A DNA stretch of 30,674 bases from the NCBI GenBank assembly GCA_910587335.1, contig CAJUMG010000011.1:23869-54542 (forward strand), read 5' to 3'. Shown piece by piece: positions 14,183 through 25,928 of this stretch (the stretch's first letter is position 1; each line of letters opens with the position of its first letter). The DNA is from an uncultured Oscillospiraceae bacterium. Lineage in GTDB: Bacteria; Bacillota; Clostridia; Oscillospirales; Ruminococcaceae. The notes beneath the pieces were generated by a model that was not told the DNA's origin, did no database searches, and saw only the letters and a list, made by a program, of their open reading frames with translations. The translations under genes were made by a program, and so were the position numbers.

Positions 14183-15586
14183 ATGCCGCAGGAGAACAAA
14201 ACCCAAGGCCAAATGTTAGAGGAACAGCTTTTAATGACGCCGAAAAACGGTGGAGAAACGCTTTCAGCGGAGCAAATCGCCAAGGCAGACGCATTCTGTG
14301 AAGGGTACAAGGCTTTTTTAAAGTACGCCAAGACCGAGCGGGAAGCGGTGGTCCAGACGGTAAAGATTTTGAAGGATCACGGTTATGTGGAATTTGATCC
14401 GGACAAAAAATATCTGCCGGGGGATAAGGTTTACTATAACAATCGGGGAAAGGCCTTGTGCTTTGCCACCATCGGCACCCGCTCGATGAAGGAGGGCGTC
14501 CGTCTGGTCGCCTCGCACATTGATTCTCCGCGGGTGGACTTAAAGCCCAATCCCCTTTATGAGGATGCGGAAATTGGTTACTTTAAGACCCATTACTATG
14601 GCGGAATCCGAAAATATCAGTGGACGGCGATTCCGCTGTCTTTGCATGGCGTTATTGTGAAAAAAGGTGGGGAAGTGGTGACCGTTTCGATAGGCGACGA
14701 GCCGGGTGAGCCGGTATTTTCCATCACCGATCTGCTGCCCCATCTGAGCAAGGATCAGGACGGACGGAAGCTGGGCGACGGCGTACGGGGAGAAGAGCTA
14801 AACATCGTCATCGGTTCCCGGCCTTTCCGGGATGATAAGGCCAGCCAAAAGGTGAAGCTGGCTGTCGCGAAGATTCTGTTTGATAAATACGGCATAGTGG
14901 AAGCGGATTTTCAGGCTGCTGATTTACAGGCGGTTCCGGCGTTCGAGCCGCAGGATGTTGGGTTTGACCGCAGCATGGTGGGCGCCTATGGCCAGGATGA
15001 TAAGGTCTGCGCCTATACCTCGCTGATGGCGGCTATTGAAGCGGATGCACCGGAGTATACCCATGTGACCGTGATGGCGGACAAGGAAGAGGTCGGCTCT
15101 CCTGGCGCTACAGGTATGGGGTCAGACTACTTTGTGTATTTTATCGCCGATTTGGCAAAACCCTATGGCATTGAGGGACGAACCGTACTCAGCCACACCA
15201 AATGTCTGTCGGCCGATGTAAACTGCGCGTTTGACCCGTCCTTCCCGGATGTAGCGGAGCGGCGCAATATCGCCTATGTCAACCACGGCACGGTGCTGAC
15301 CAAATATACAGGCTCCCGGGGAAAATCCGGCTGTAATGAGGCGACGGCTGAGTTCATGGGCTTTGTGCGGGATTTGTTTGACGGAGAAGACGTTCTTTGG
15401 CAGACCGGTGAGATCGGCAAGGTTGACCAGGGTGGCGGCGGTACCGTTGCGGTGGAAATTTCCAAGCACAATGCGGATGTTGTGGACATCGGCGTGCCGG
15501 TACTGTCTATGCATGCGCCGTTTGAACTGGTTTCTAAAATTGACACATATATGACCTATCGGGCGTTTAAAGCATTTTTGAAATAG
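14183..15586 (+). CDS. M18 family metalloaminopeptidase
   Basis: A 467-residue zinc aminopeptidase of peptidase family M18 (aspartyl aminopeptidase / aminopeptidase I type), a cytoplasmic, usually dodecameric enzyme that trims N-terminal residues from peptides. Expected metal and catalytic residues sit in A-S-H-I-D-S-P-R (His near residue 112), G-A-Y-G-Q-D-D-K-V-C-A-Y, the D-K-E-E-V-G-S glutamate pair, the S-A-D-V-N-C-A-F-D segment and the closing S-M-H-A-P-F-E. The length is normal. AAGGAGG precedes the ATG with good spacing. It follows the transglycosylase gene by 72 bases and precedes the aldo/keto reductase by 44, all in one direction. Confidence 0.95.
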   Translation: MPQENKTQGQMLEEQLLMTPKNGGETLSAEQIAKADAFCEGYKAFLKYAKTEREAVVQTVKILKDHGYVEFDPDKKYLPGDKVYYNNRGKALCFATIGTRSMKEGVRLVASHIDSPRVDLKPNPLYEDAEIGYFKTHYYGGIRKYQWTAIPLSLHGVIVKKGGEVVTVSIGDEPGEPVFSITDLLPHLSKDQDGRKLGDGVRGEELNIVIGSRPFRDDKASQKVKLAVAKILFDKYGIVEADFQAADLQAVPAFEPQDVGFDRSMVGAYGQDDKVCAYTSLMAAIEADAPEYTHVTVMADKEEVGSPGATGMGSDYFVYFIADLAKPYGIEGRTVLSHTKCLSADVNCAFDPSFPDVAERRNIAYVNHGTVLTKYTGSRGKSGCNEATAEFMGFVRDLFDGEDVLWQTGEIGKVDQGGGGTVAVEISKHNADVVDIGVPVLSMHAPFELVSKIDTYMTYRAFKAFLK

Positions 15587-15630
15587 ACTCATCTGGAAAA
15601 GCAGGCAAAAAACGGAAGGGGAGAGAATTC

Positions 15631-16656
15631 ATGGCTTATGTAACACTTGGAAAAAGCGGTATTCGGTCGCCTAAAAACGCTTTTGGCGCGCTGCCGGCCC
15701 AAAGGGTGTCGACAGAATATGCGGTTATGCTGCTGCGAAAGGCTTTCGATGCTGGTTTTACTTTTTTCGACACAGCCAGAGCTTATACAGACAGCGAGGA
15801 AAAAATCGGTCTTGCTCTGTCGGATGTGCGGGATCAAATCACCATTGCGACCAAGACCTCCGCTACGGATACAGAGACATTTTGGAAGCATCTACATACC
15901 AGCTTGAAAAACCTGAAGACCGATTACATCGACCTGTATCAATTTCACAATCCATCCTTTTGTCCCAAGCCAGAGGATGGAACCGGCTTGTATGAGGCGA
16001 TGTTGGAGGCAAAGGACAAAGGGTTGATCCGGCATATTGGCATTACCAATCACCGACTGGACGTGGCCCAAGAAGCGGTCCTGTCAGGGCTGTATGAAAC
16101 ATTGCAGTTTCCTTTTTGTTATCTCGCCACAGAAAAAGACATGGCCTTGGTGCGATTGTGCCAGGAACAAAAAATGGGATTTATTGCGATGAAGGGGCTT
16201 TCCGGCGGGCTTTTGACCAGATCGGACGCGGCATACGCTTGGTTGGACCAATTCGACAATGTGCTGCCAATCTGGGGAATACAGCGGGAAACAGAGTTGG
16301 ATGAGTTTATCAGTTATTTTGATCATCCACCTGCAATGACCGAGGAAATCCAAAAGCTGATTGAAAAGGACCGCCGGGAATTGATCGGAAATTTCTGCCG
16401 GGCCTGCGGCTACTGTATGCCTTGTCCTATGGGAATTCAGATCAATTCCTGTGCCCGAATGTCCCAGCTGATTCGGAGAAGTCCGTCCGCAGGGTGGCTG
16501 AGTGAAAAAAGCAGACAGATGATGATGGATGTGGAAAAATGTGTGGAATGTGGCCAGTGCAGCGCGAAATGCCCTTATGAACTGGACACGCCATCGTTAT
16601 TAAAACAAAACCTGGAGGATTATAAAAACATCCTGTCTGGAAAAACAAAAATCTAG
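15631..16656 (+). CDS. Aldo/keto reductase with C-terminal double [4Fe-4S] motif
   Basis: A 341-residue oxidoreductase. The N-terminal two-thirds is an aldo/keto reductase TIM barrel with the catalytic tetrad D47, Y52, K75 and H106 (F-F-D-T-A-R-A-Y, I-A-T-K-T, Y-Q-F-H-N-P). The C-terminal third carries two cysteine sets, C-R-A-C-G-Y-C-M-P-C-P-M-G-I and C-V-E-C-G-Q-C-S-A-K-C-P, able to bind two [4Fe-4S] clusters. This ferredoxin-like extension is common in anaerobic AKRs and suggests electron transfer rather than, or as well as, NADPH use. GGAAGGGGAGAG precedes the ATG. The substrate is unknown. It ends at a double hairpin and is the gene directly ahead of rpoB. Confidence 0.93.
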   Translation: MAYVTLGKSGIRSPKNAFGALPAQRVSTEYAVMLLRKAFDAGFTFFDTARAYTDSEEKIGLALSDVRDQITIATKTSATDTETFWKHLHTSLKNLKTDYIDLYQFHNPSFCPKPEDGTGLYEAMLEAKDKGLIRHIGITNHRLDVAQEAVLSGLYETLQFPFCYLATEKDMALVRLCQEQKMGFIAMKGLSGGLLTRSDAAYAWLDQFDNVLPIWGIQRETELDEFISYFDHPPAMTEEIQKLIEKDRRELIGNFCRACGYCMPCPMGIQINSCARMSQLIRRSPSAGWLSEKSRQMMMDVEKCVECGQCSAKCPYELDTPSLLKQNLEDYKNILSGKTKI

Positions 16657-16717
16657 TGCGGAAAAATTTCCGCAAAAAAGGGCTATATCCGGCAGAATGC
16701 GGACAAGCCCTTTTGTT
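16657..16717 (+). terminator. Tandem hairpins / terminator after the aldo/keto reductase gene
   Basis: First a short perfect stem, TGCGGAAA with TTTCCGCA (16657-16674). Then a longer interrupted one in which AAAAGGGCT (16676-16684) pairs with AGCCCTTTT (16706-16714), with an inner TCCG/CGGA stem, ending in T residues. The second is the likely terminator, insulating rpoB. Confidence 0.8.
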
Positions 16718-16820
16718 ATTTGTTTGGAATTAGAAAATCCTGCCAATACTTAACCTAACAAAAAGTTGAAATAAAAAACAAAACCGCCCAAAAAAAGTCT
16801 GGACGGTACTGGAAAAACTC

Positions 16821-16849
16821 TTGACAAGCTTTTCAAAGTATCATATAAT
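16821..16849 (+). promoter_or_regulatory. Consensus promoter of rpoB-rpoC
   Basis: TTGACA (16821-16826), a 17-base spacer and TATAAT (16844-16849) match the sigma-A consensus exactly. This is the strongest promoter in the window by sequence and gives rpoBC their own transcription start. Confidence 0.9.
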
Positions 16850-16855
16850 TATTAA

Positions 16856-17011
16856 ATGTATCATAATGGAAAGTTATGCCATCTGATATAGCTATTATAA
16901 CAGAGAATACGGGAAAAAGCAATAGGATTTTGCAAAAACTGCGGCTTTGGTTTTCCTTCGTAGCATTTGCACAAATCGCATTGGCAATAGATGAATGGAG
17001 TGAGTAAGCCT
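16856..17011 (+). other. Long 5' leader of rpoB
   Basis: About 155 bases lie between the predicted start of transcription and the rpoB start codon. No tRNA, riboswitch or strong hairpin was recognised; GC-poor sequence with only weak pairing around 16930-16970 is present. A leader this long can allow regulation of rpoBC expression, but nothing specific is visible. The stretch 16718-16820 upstream of the promoter likewise shows nothing recognisable. Confidence 0.4.
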
Positions 17012-20780
<3,769 letters not shown>

Positions 20781-20782
<2 letters not shown>

Positions 20783-20825
20783 CCGGTGATTTTGGCCGGT
20801 TGCCTTCTCTAAAAAGGCGACCGGC
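20781..20825 (+). other. Competing hairpins in the rpoB-rpoC gap
   Basis: GCCGGTTGCCTT (20795-20806) pairs with AAGGCGACCGGC (20814-20825), a 12-bp stem with one wobble, around a 7-base loop. A second, exclusive pairing is AACCGG (20781-20786) with CCGGTT (20796-20801). There is no T run, so this is not a normal terminator. It may be an RNA processing site or may tune rpoC translation. Confidence 0.55.
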
Positions 20826-20878
20826 TGCCCCTGTTTTGGAAGACTGCTCACGAGTTTATACAGGAAGAAGGATCGCAC

Positions 20879-23800
20879 TTGGAATTTAATGTTTTTGAAT
20901 CAATCAAAATCGGTTTGGCTTCCCCGGATCAGATCCGCCAGTGGTCTCATGGTGTAGTGGAAAAGCCGGAGACGATCAATTACCGGACACTAAAGCCGGA
21001 GCGGGACGGTCTATTTTGCGAACGCATTTTTGGGCCAACAAAGGACTGGGAGTGTTATTGCGGCAAATATAAGCGTCTGCGCTATAAAGGAAAGGTATGC
21101 GAACGCTGTGGGGTTGAAGTAACCCGCGCCAAGGTCCGCCGGGAGCGGATGGGACACATTGAATTGGCGGCGCCGGTTTCTCATATCTGGTATTTTAAAG
21201 GCATTCCCTCCCGGATGGGACTTATTTTGGATATGTCTCCACGTCTATTGGAAAAGGTGCTATACTTTGCGTCCTATGTGGTGATTGACCCTGGTCAGAC
21301 TCCGCTAGAGCCTAAGCAGCTTTTAAATGAAAAAGAGTACCGTGATATGCGGGAAAAATATGAAAACGACTTCAAGGCTGGAATGGGTGCAGAAGCGATT
21401 AAAGAGCTGCTGGCCCAAATCGACCTGGAACAGCTTTATAATGAATTGATTGAGGAGCTAGAAACTGCTTCTGGTCAAAAACGGATCCGTCTGTTAAAAA
21501 GACTGGAGGTTGTGGAGGCATTTAAAAAGTCTGGAAATGATCCGACCTGGATGATTCTGGATGTTGTGCCGGTGATTCCGCCGGATATCCGGCCGATGGT
21601 GCAGCTGGACGGCGGTCGTTTTGCCACCAGCGATCTGAATGATCTGTACCGCCGGGTTATCAACCGCAACAACCGTTTAAAGCGTTTGTTGGAGCTGGGC
21701 GCACCGGACATTATTGTCCGCAATGAAAAGCGGATGCTGCAAGAGGCGGTGGACGCCCTGATCGACAATGGCCGTCGGGGCCGTCCGGTTACAGGGCCCA
21801 ACAACCGGCCGTTAAAGTCTTTGTCTGACATGCTGAAAGGTAAGCAGGGGCGCTTCCGCCAAAACCTGCTGGGTAAGCGTGTCGACTATTCCGGCCGTTC
21901 GGTTATCGTGGTTGGGCCGGAGCTGAAAATGTATCAGTGTGGTCTGCCGAAGGAAATGGCGCTGGAGCTGTTTAAGCCTTTTGTCATGAAACGTCTGGTG
22001 GATACCGGTGCGGCGACCAACATCAAAAATGCAAGAAAAATGGTAGAGCGTGCCCGGACAGAGGTTTGGGATGCGCTGGATATCGTAATTAAGGACCATC
22101 CGGTTCTGTTAAACCGTGCGCCGACCCTGCATCGTTTAGGTATTCAGGCCTTTGAACCGGTGTTGGTGGAAGGCCGTGCACTAAAGCTGCATCCGCTGGT
22201 TTGTACCGCGTATAACGCCGACTTCGACGGCGACCAGATGGCGGTCCATGTGCCGCTGTCCGCAGAAGCGCAGGCGGAAGCCCGTTTCCTCATGCTGGCG
22301 GCAAACAATCTGCTGAAGCCTTCTGACGGGCGGCCTGTGGCGGTCCCGACGCAGGATATGGTGCTGGGATCTTATTATCTGACGCTGGAGAAGGATGGCG
22401 AGCCTGGTGAGGGAAAAGCCTTTACCAGCGTAGATGAGGCGATGATGGCTTATCAGGAGGGTGTCATCGGTTTACATGCAAAAATTAAGGTGCGCAGAAC
22501 AAAGGTGATCGAAGGGGAGACCTATTCGCAGATTATCGAGACGACAATGGGCCGGATTATCTTTAACGATCCTATTCCGCAGGACTTGGGTTATGTGGAC
22601 CGCAGCAAGCCGGAAAATATGTTCAGGCTGGAAATCGAATTTTTAGTTGGCAAAAAACAGCTGGGACAGATTATAGAAAAATGTATTCGCATTCATGGAA
22701 CCGCAACCACAGCGGAGGTTTTAGACAAAATTAAGGCGCAGGGCTTTAAGTATTCTACACGGGGAGCGATCACCGTTGCGGTTTCCGACGCGGTAATTCC
22801 GCCGCAGAAAAAGCAGCTGATGGATGAGGCGGATCAGAAGATCGAAAAGATTACCAAGCAGTATCGCCGGGGCTTGATTTCGGATGATGAGCGGTATCAG
22901 ATGGTCATTAAAACCTGGAACGAAACCACCGACGAGGTGGCGGACGCGCTGAAAAACAATCTGGATAAATACAATCCCATTTTTATGATGGCCGATTCCG
23001 GCGCCCGTGGTAGTATGAACCAGATTCGTCAGCTGGCGGGGATGCGCGGACTGATTGCCAATACCTCTGGTAAGGCGATTGAAATTCCGATTCGTGCAAA
23101 CTACCGTGAAGGCTTAAACATTCTGGAATACTTCATTTCTTCCAGAGGCGCGCGAAAGGGCTTGGCTGATACGGCGCTTCGCACCGCTGACTCAGGGTAT
23201 CTGACACGCCGCTTGGTGGACGTTTCCCAAGAGGTTATTATTCGCCAGCACGACTGTGGAACCCACGAAGGTATTGAAGTCTGTGACATTAAGGATGGAA
23301 ACGAGATGATTGAGCCGTTTTCTGAGCGCTCGATTGGACGTTATCCGGTAGAAGACGTGCTTCATCCTGAAACAGGCGAGATGCTGGTTTCCAAAGATAA
23401 GATGATGAATGAAGCGGATGCGAAGAAAATCATCTCCGCAGGTATTACAAAGCTGAAGATCCGTTCGATTCTAAACTGTGAATCCAAGTACGGCGTCTGC
23501 GCCAAATGCTATGGCGATAACCTGGCCAATGGCAAGCCTGTCGCGGTGGGCGAGGCTGTTGGTATCATCGCGGCCCAGTCCATCGGCGAGCCTGGCACAC
23601 AGCTGACGATGCGTACCTTCCACACAGGCGGTATCGCTTCGGCAGACGATATTACCCAGGGTCTGCCGCGTGTTGAGGAGCTGTTCGAGGCGAGAAAGCC
23701 CAAACACCAAGCGATTATCAGCAAGACAGCTGGTGACGTTCGGATGGAGGAAATCAAGAAAAACCGCCACATTGTGGTATTCAACAAAGAGACACTGGAG

Positions 23801-24433
23801 GAAGAGAGCTATCTGATTCCGTATGGGTCCCGCCTGAAAGTTGCAGAAGGAGATCGTGTTGAGGCTGGCGATATGCTGACCGAAGGCGCGGTAAATCCCC
23901 ACGATGTATTGGCAATCAAGGGTCCGCTGGCTGTACAGGATTATCTGATTCAAGAGGTGCAGCGTGTATATCGGATGCAGGGTGTTGACATCAACGACAA
24001 GCACATTGAGGTTATTGTCCGTCAGATGATGCGCAAGTGCCGTGTTGAAGATTCGGGAAGCACGAACCTTATCACAGGGTCGCTGATTGACAAGGCGGAA
24101 CTAAGCGAAAAGAATCGTGAGATTCGCGCGCGGATTGCCGCCGGGGAAGAGGGCTTGCAGGAGGCGACCGCCTCTACACTGCTTTTGGGTATCACCAAAG
24201 CGTCGCTGGCTACGGACAGCTTCCTTTCCGCGGCATCCTTCCAGGAAACAACCCGTGTACTAACCGAAGCTGCGATTAAAGGGAAGGTTGATCCTTTGCT
24301 GGGCCTAAAAGAAAATGTCATTATTGGTAAACTGGTTCCGGCGGGAACGGGTATGAGCTGCTACTCTGATGTGGAATACCAGGGGGTAAATGCCAATCCG
24401 TATTTTAACGATATAAAAGTCGACCTAGAGTAG
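20879..24433 (+). CDS. rpoC: DNA-directed RNA polymerase subunit beta'
   Basis: A 1,184-residue beta' subunit. The catalytic N-A-D-F-D-G-D-Q-M starts at residue 446, with the Mg-binding aspartates D448, D450 and D452. The N-terminal zinc site is C59, C61, C74 and C77. The second zinc site uses cysteines in H-D-C-G-T-H-E-G-I and N-C-E-S-K-Y-G-V-C-A-K-C. The trigger-loop region A-A-Q-S-I-G-E-P-G-T-Q-L-T-M-R-T-F-H is intact. The length is typical of Firmicutes beta', without the large proteobacterial insertion. The start is a TTG, unusual for so highly expressed a gene, with GAAGAAGGA upstream; no in-frame ATG lies nearby. It is separated from rpoB by 96 bases that hold a strong hairpin. Confidence 0.98.
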   Translation: MEFNVFESIKIGLASPDQIRQWSHGVVEKPETINYRTLKPERDGLFCERIFGPTKDWECYCGKYKRLRYKGKVCERCGVEVTRAKVRRERMGHIELAAPVSHIWYFKGIPSRMGLILDMSPRLLEKVLYFASYVVIDPGQTPLEPKQLLNEKEYRDMREKYENDFKAGMGAEAIKELLAQIDLEQLYNELIEELETASGQKRIRLLKRLEVVEAFKKSGNDPTWMILDVVPVIPPDIRPMVQLDGGRFATSDLNDLYRRVINRNNRLKRLLELGAPDIIVRNEKRMLQEAVDALIDNGRRGRPVTGPNNRPLKSLSDMLKGKQGRFRQNLLGKRVDYSGRSVIVVGPELKMYQCGLPKEMALELFKPFVMKRLVDTGAATNIKNARKMVERARTEVWDALDIVIKDHPVLLNRAPTLHRLGIQAFEPVLVEGRALKLHPLVCTAYNADFDGDQMAVHVPLSAEAQAEARFLMLAANNLLKPSDGRPVAVPTQDMVLGSYYLTLEKDGEPGEGKAFTSVDEAMMAYQEGVIGLHAKIKVRRTKVIEGETYSQIIETTMGRIIFNDPIPQDLGYVDRSKPENMFRLEIEFLVGKKQLGQIIEKCIRIHGTATTAEVLDKIKAQGFKYSTRGAITVAVSDAVIPPQKKQLMDEADQKIEKITKQYRRGLISDDERYQMVIKTWNETTDEVADALKNNLDKYNPIFMMADSGARGSMNQIRQLAGMRGLIANTSGKAIEIPIRANYREGLNILEYFISSRGARKGLADTALRTADSGYLTRRLVDVSQEVIIRQHDCGTHEGIEVCDIKDGNEMIEPFSERSIGRYPVEDVLHPETGEMLVSKDKMMNEADAKKIISAGITKLKIRSILNCESKYGVCAKCYGDNLANGKPVAVGEAVGIIAAQSIGEPGTQLTMRTFHTGGIASADDITQGLPRVEELFEARKPKHQAIISKTAGDVRMEEIKKNRHIVVFNKETLEEESYLIPYGSRLKVAEGDRVEAGDMLTEGAVNPHDVLAIKGPLAVQDYLIQEVQRVYRMQGVDINDKHIEVIVRQMMRKCRVEDSGSTNLITGSLIDKAELSEKNREIRARIAAGEEGLQEATASTLLLGITKASLATDSFLSAASFQETTRVLTEAAIKGKVDPLLGLKENVIIGKLVPAGTGMSCYSDVEYQGVNANPYFNDIKVDLE

Positions 24434-24449
24434 AAACCAAAACATGGGT

Positions 24450-24490
24450 AAATACAGAGGGAGTCAGAAAGATTCCCTCTGTATTTCTGT
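24450..24490 (+). terminator. Terminator after rpoC
   Basis: A perfect 13-base stem (24450-24462 with 24474-24486) around an 11-base loop. The right arm ends in TATTT, followed by a mixed CTGTTT rather than a pure T run, so it may be leaky. Confidence 0.7.
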
Positions 24491-24597
24491 TTGGCTGTTC
24501 CAGCTAAAAGTGGTGATTTTTCTTTTGAGTTTGTATAAAACATGAGAAATATACAATAATTCCACTGAAAAACAGGGTGGATTTGATTGATCCGCTA

Positions 24598-24627
24598 TTG
24601 ACAAGCTTTGGCTTACAATGATAAAAT
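24598..24627 (+). promoter_or_regulatory. Promoter of the rpsL-rpsG-fusA (str) operon
   Basis: TTGACA (24598-24603) and TAAAAT (24622-24627) with an 18-base spacer, plus TG at 24619-24620 forming an extended -10. Transcription would start near 24634, leaving a leader of about 137 bases before rpsL. Confidence 0.75.
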
Positions 24628-24672
24628 AATGAAGTTGATTTAATGGGTGAAGTGTGCCTGTTAGACAAAAAA

Positions 24673-24691
24673 GGCAGATTTGTTATCTGCC
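24673..24691 (+). other. Leader hairpin of the str operon
   Basis: GGCAGAT and ATCTGCC form a perfect 7-bp stem around TTGTT in the rpsL leader. It has no T tail. It may be a protein-binding or stability element. The rest of the stretch 24491-24770 holds only the promoter and the rpsL ribosome binding site. Confidence 0.4.
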
Positions 24692-24770
24692 GGTCGGTGG
24701 ATATTCTTTTTGTGTAAAAGAAAGAGAATTCTTTCTTTACAATAAATCATTTTATGTAAGGAGGTGCAAT

Positions 24771-25196
24771 ATGCCTACTTTTAACCAGCTCGTTCGCAAA
24801 GGCAGAGAGGTAGTGGAGAAAAAATCTACTGCGCCGGCATTGCTGAAAGGATGGAACTCCAAAAAGCGTGTGGCAATCGACCAGAATTCTCCCCAAAAGC
24901 GCGGAGTGTGTACTGCTATCAGAACCGCGACTCCGAAAAAACCAAACTCTGCATTGAGAAAGATCGCCAGAGTCAAGCTGACTAACGGAATTGAGGCTAC
25001 CGCCTACATCCCCGGTATCGGCCACAACCTGCAGGAGCATAGTGTTGTACTGATTCGTGGTGGACGTGTTAAGGACCTTCCTGGTGTTCGTTATCACATT
25101 ATTCGTGGTACTTTGGATGCGCAGGGTGTTGCCAAGAGAATGCAAGCCCGCTCCAAATACGGCGCCAAACGTCCGAAGGCTGGTGCTTCGAAGTAA
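24771..25196 (+). CDS. rpsL: 30S ribosomal protein S12
   Basis: A 141-residue S12, the decoding-centre protein of the small subunit. T-P-K-K-P-N-S-A-L-R-K-I-A-R-V and G-G-R-V-K-D-L-P-G-V-R-Y-H-I-I-R-G are the conserved loops. The two lysines whose mutation gives streptomycin resistance (E. coli K42 and K87) are wild type. The ATG at 24771 directly follows AAGGAGGT with ideal spacing; the frame is open further upstream to 24654 but has no other support. It is the first gene of the str operon. The L7Ae-like gene often found before it in Firmicutes is absent. Confidence 0.98.
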   Translation: MPTFNQLVRKGREVVEKKSTAPALLKGWNSKKRVAIDQNSPQKRGVCTAIRTATPKKPNSALRKIARVKLTNGIEATAYIPGIGHNLQEHSVVLIRGGRVKDLPGVRYHIIRGTLDAQGVAKRMQARSKYGAKRPKAGASK

Positions 25197-25221
25197 GAAA
25201 TTCCGTTTTAAGCTGATGCAT

Positions 25222-25235
25222 GCTGCTGATGCAGC
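25222..25235 (+). other. Small hairpin in the rpsL-rpsG gap
   Basis: GCTGC and GCAGC pair around TGAT, inside a tandem GCTGATGCA-like repeat starting at 25212. In E. coli S7 binds the rpsL-rpsG spacer to repress its own synthesis, and this 136-base gap could hold a similar site. The match is by position only. Confidence 0.25.
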
Positions 25236-25332
25236 GGTTAACATATATTTTGTTGCCGTCGTATTGGCACAGCGGGAGTTTCGTCACTTTCGAGTACCGA
25301 TGAATTCATACTATATGAAGGAGGGAAGCAAA

Positions 25333-25803
25333 GTGCCAAGAAGAGGTAATATTGCAAAACGTGATGTTTTGCCTGATCCGCTTTACAATTCCAAATTGGT
25401 AACACGCCTGATTAACAGCGTTATGTACGATGGAAAAAAGGGTGTTGCGCAAAAAATTGTATATGATGCGTTTGAAATCGTAAAAGAGAAAACAGGTAAG
25501 GATCCGCTGGAAGCTTTTGAAGCTGCAATGGAGAATATCATGCCTGTTTTAGAGGTAAAAGCCCGTCGTGTCGGCGGCGCTACCTATCAGGTCCCGATGG
25601 AGGTTCGCCCGGAAAGACGGGAGACCTTGGGACTTCGTTGGGTAACCTTGTATGCCAGAAACCGGTCTGAAAGAACCATGAAGGAAAGACTGGCTGGAGA
25701 GATTATGGACGCCATCAATGAGCAGGGCGGCGCGTTTAAAAAACGTGAAGATACCCATAAAATGGCGGAAGCCAACAAAGCTTTTTCCCATTACAGATGG
25801 TAG
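25333..25803 (+). CDS. rpsG: 30S ribosomal protein S7
   Basis: A 156-residue S7, the primary 16S rRNA-binding protein that organises the 30S head and contacts the E site. The N-terminal P-R-R-G-N-I-A-K-R-D-V-L-P-D-P, the internal V-K-A-R-R-V-G-G-A-T-Y-Q-V-P-M-E-V block and the C-terminal K-K-R-E-D-T-H-K-M-A-E-A-N-K-A-F-S-H-Y-R-W are all standard. The start is GTG 25333, with AAGGAGGG seven bases upstream. The open frame reaching back to 25057 overlaps rpsL and is not coding. There is a 136-base spacer from rpsL and a 125-base spacer to fusA. Confidence 0.98.
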   Translation: MPRRGNIAKRDVLPDPLYNSKLVTRLINSVMYDGKKGVAQKIVYDAFEIVKEKTGKDPLEAFEAAMENIMPVLEVKARRVGGATYQVPMEVRPERRETLGLRWVTLYARNRSERTMKERLAGEIMDAINEQGGAFKKREDTHKMAEANKAFSHYRW

Positions 25804-25928
25804 TTTGTTATCCAATCTGGGTAATGTGCGAATCCTGTGTTCGCTAAAACAAAGAAAAATAAGGCCGGCAGAGCTACTGTTTGAGATTTGCCTGGACCTG
25901 TTAAGTGATTATCTTGAAGGAGGACACT

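Noticed and set aside
24654..24770. An N-terminal extension of S12
   Set aside because: The ideal AAGGAGGT site and the normal S12 N-terminus set the start at 24771; the upstream frame is leader sequence.
25057..25332. An N-terminal extension of S7 overlapping rpsL
   Set aside because: It overlaps rpsL in another frame, and the GTG at 25333 with a strong ribosome binding site gives the normal S7 length.
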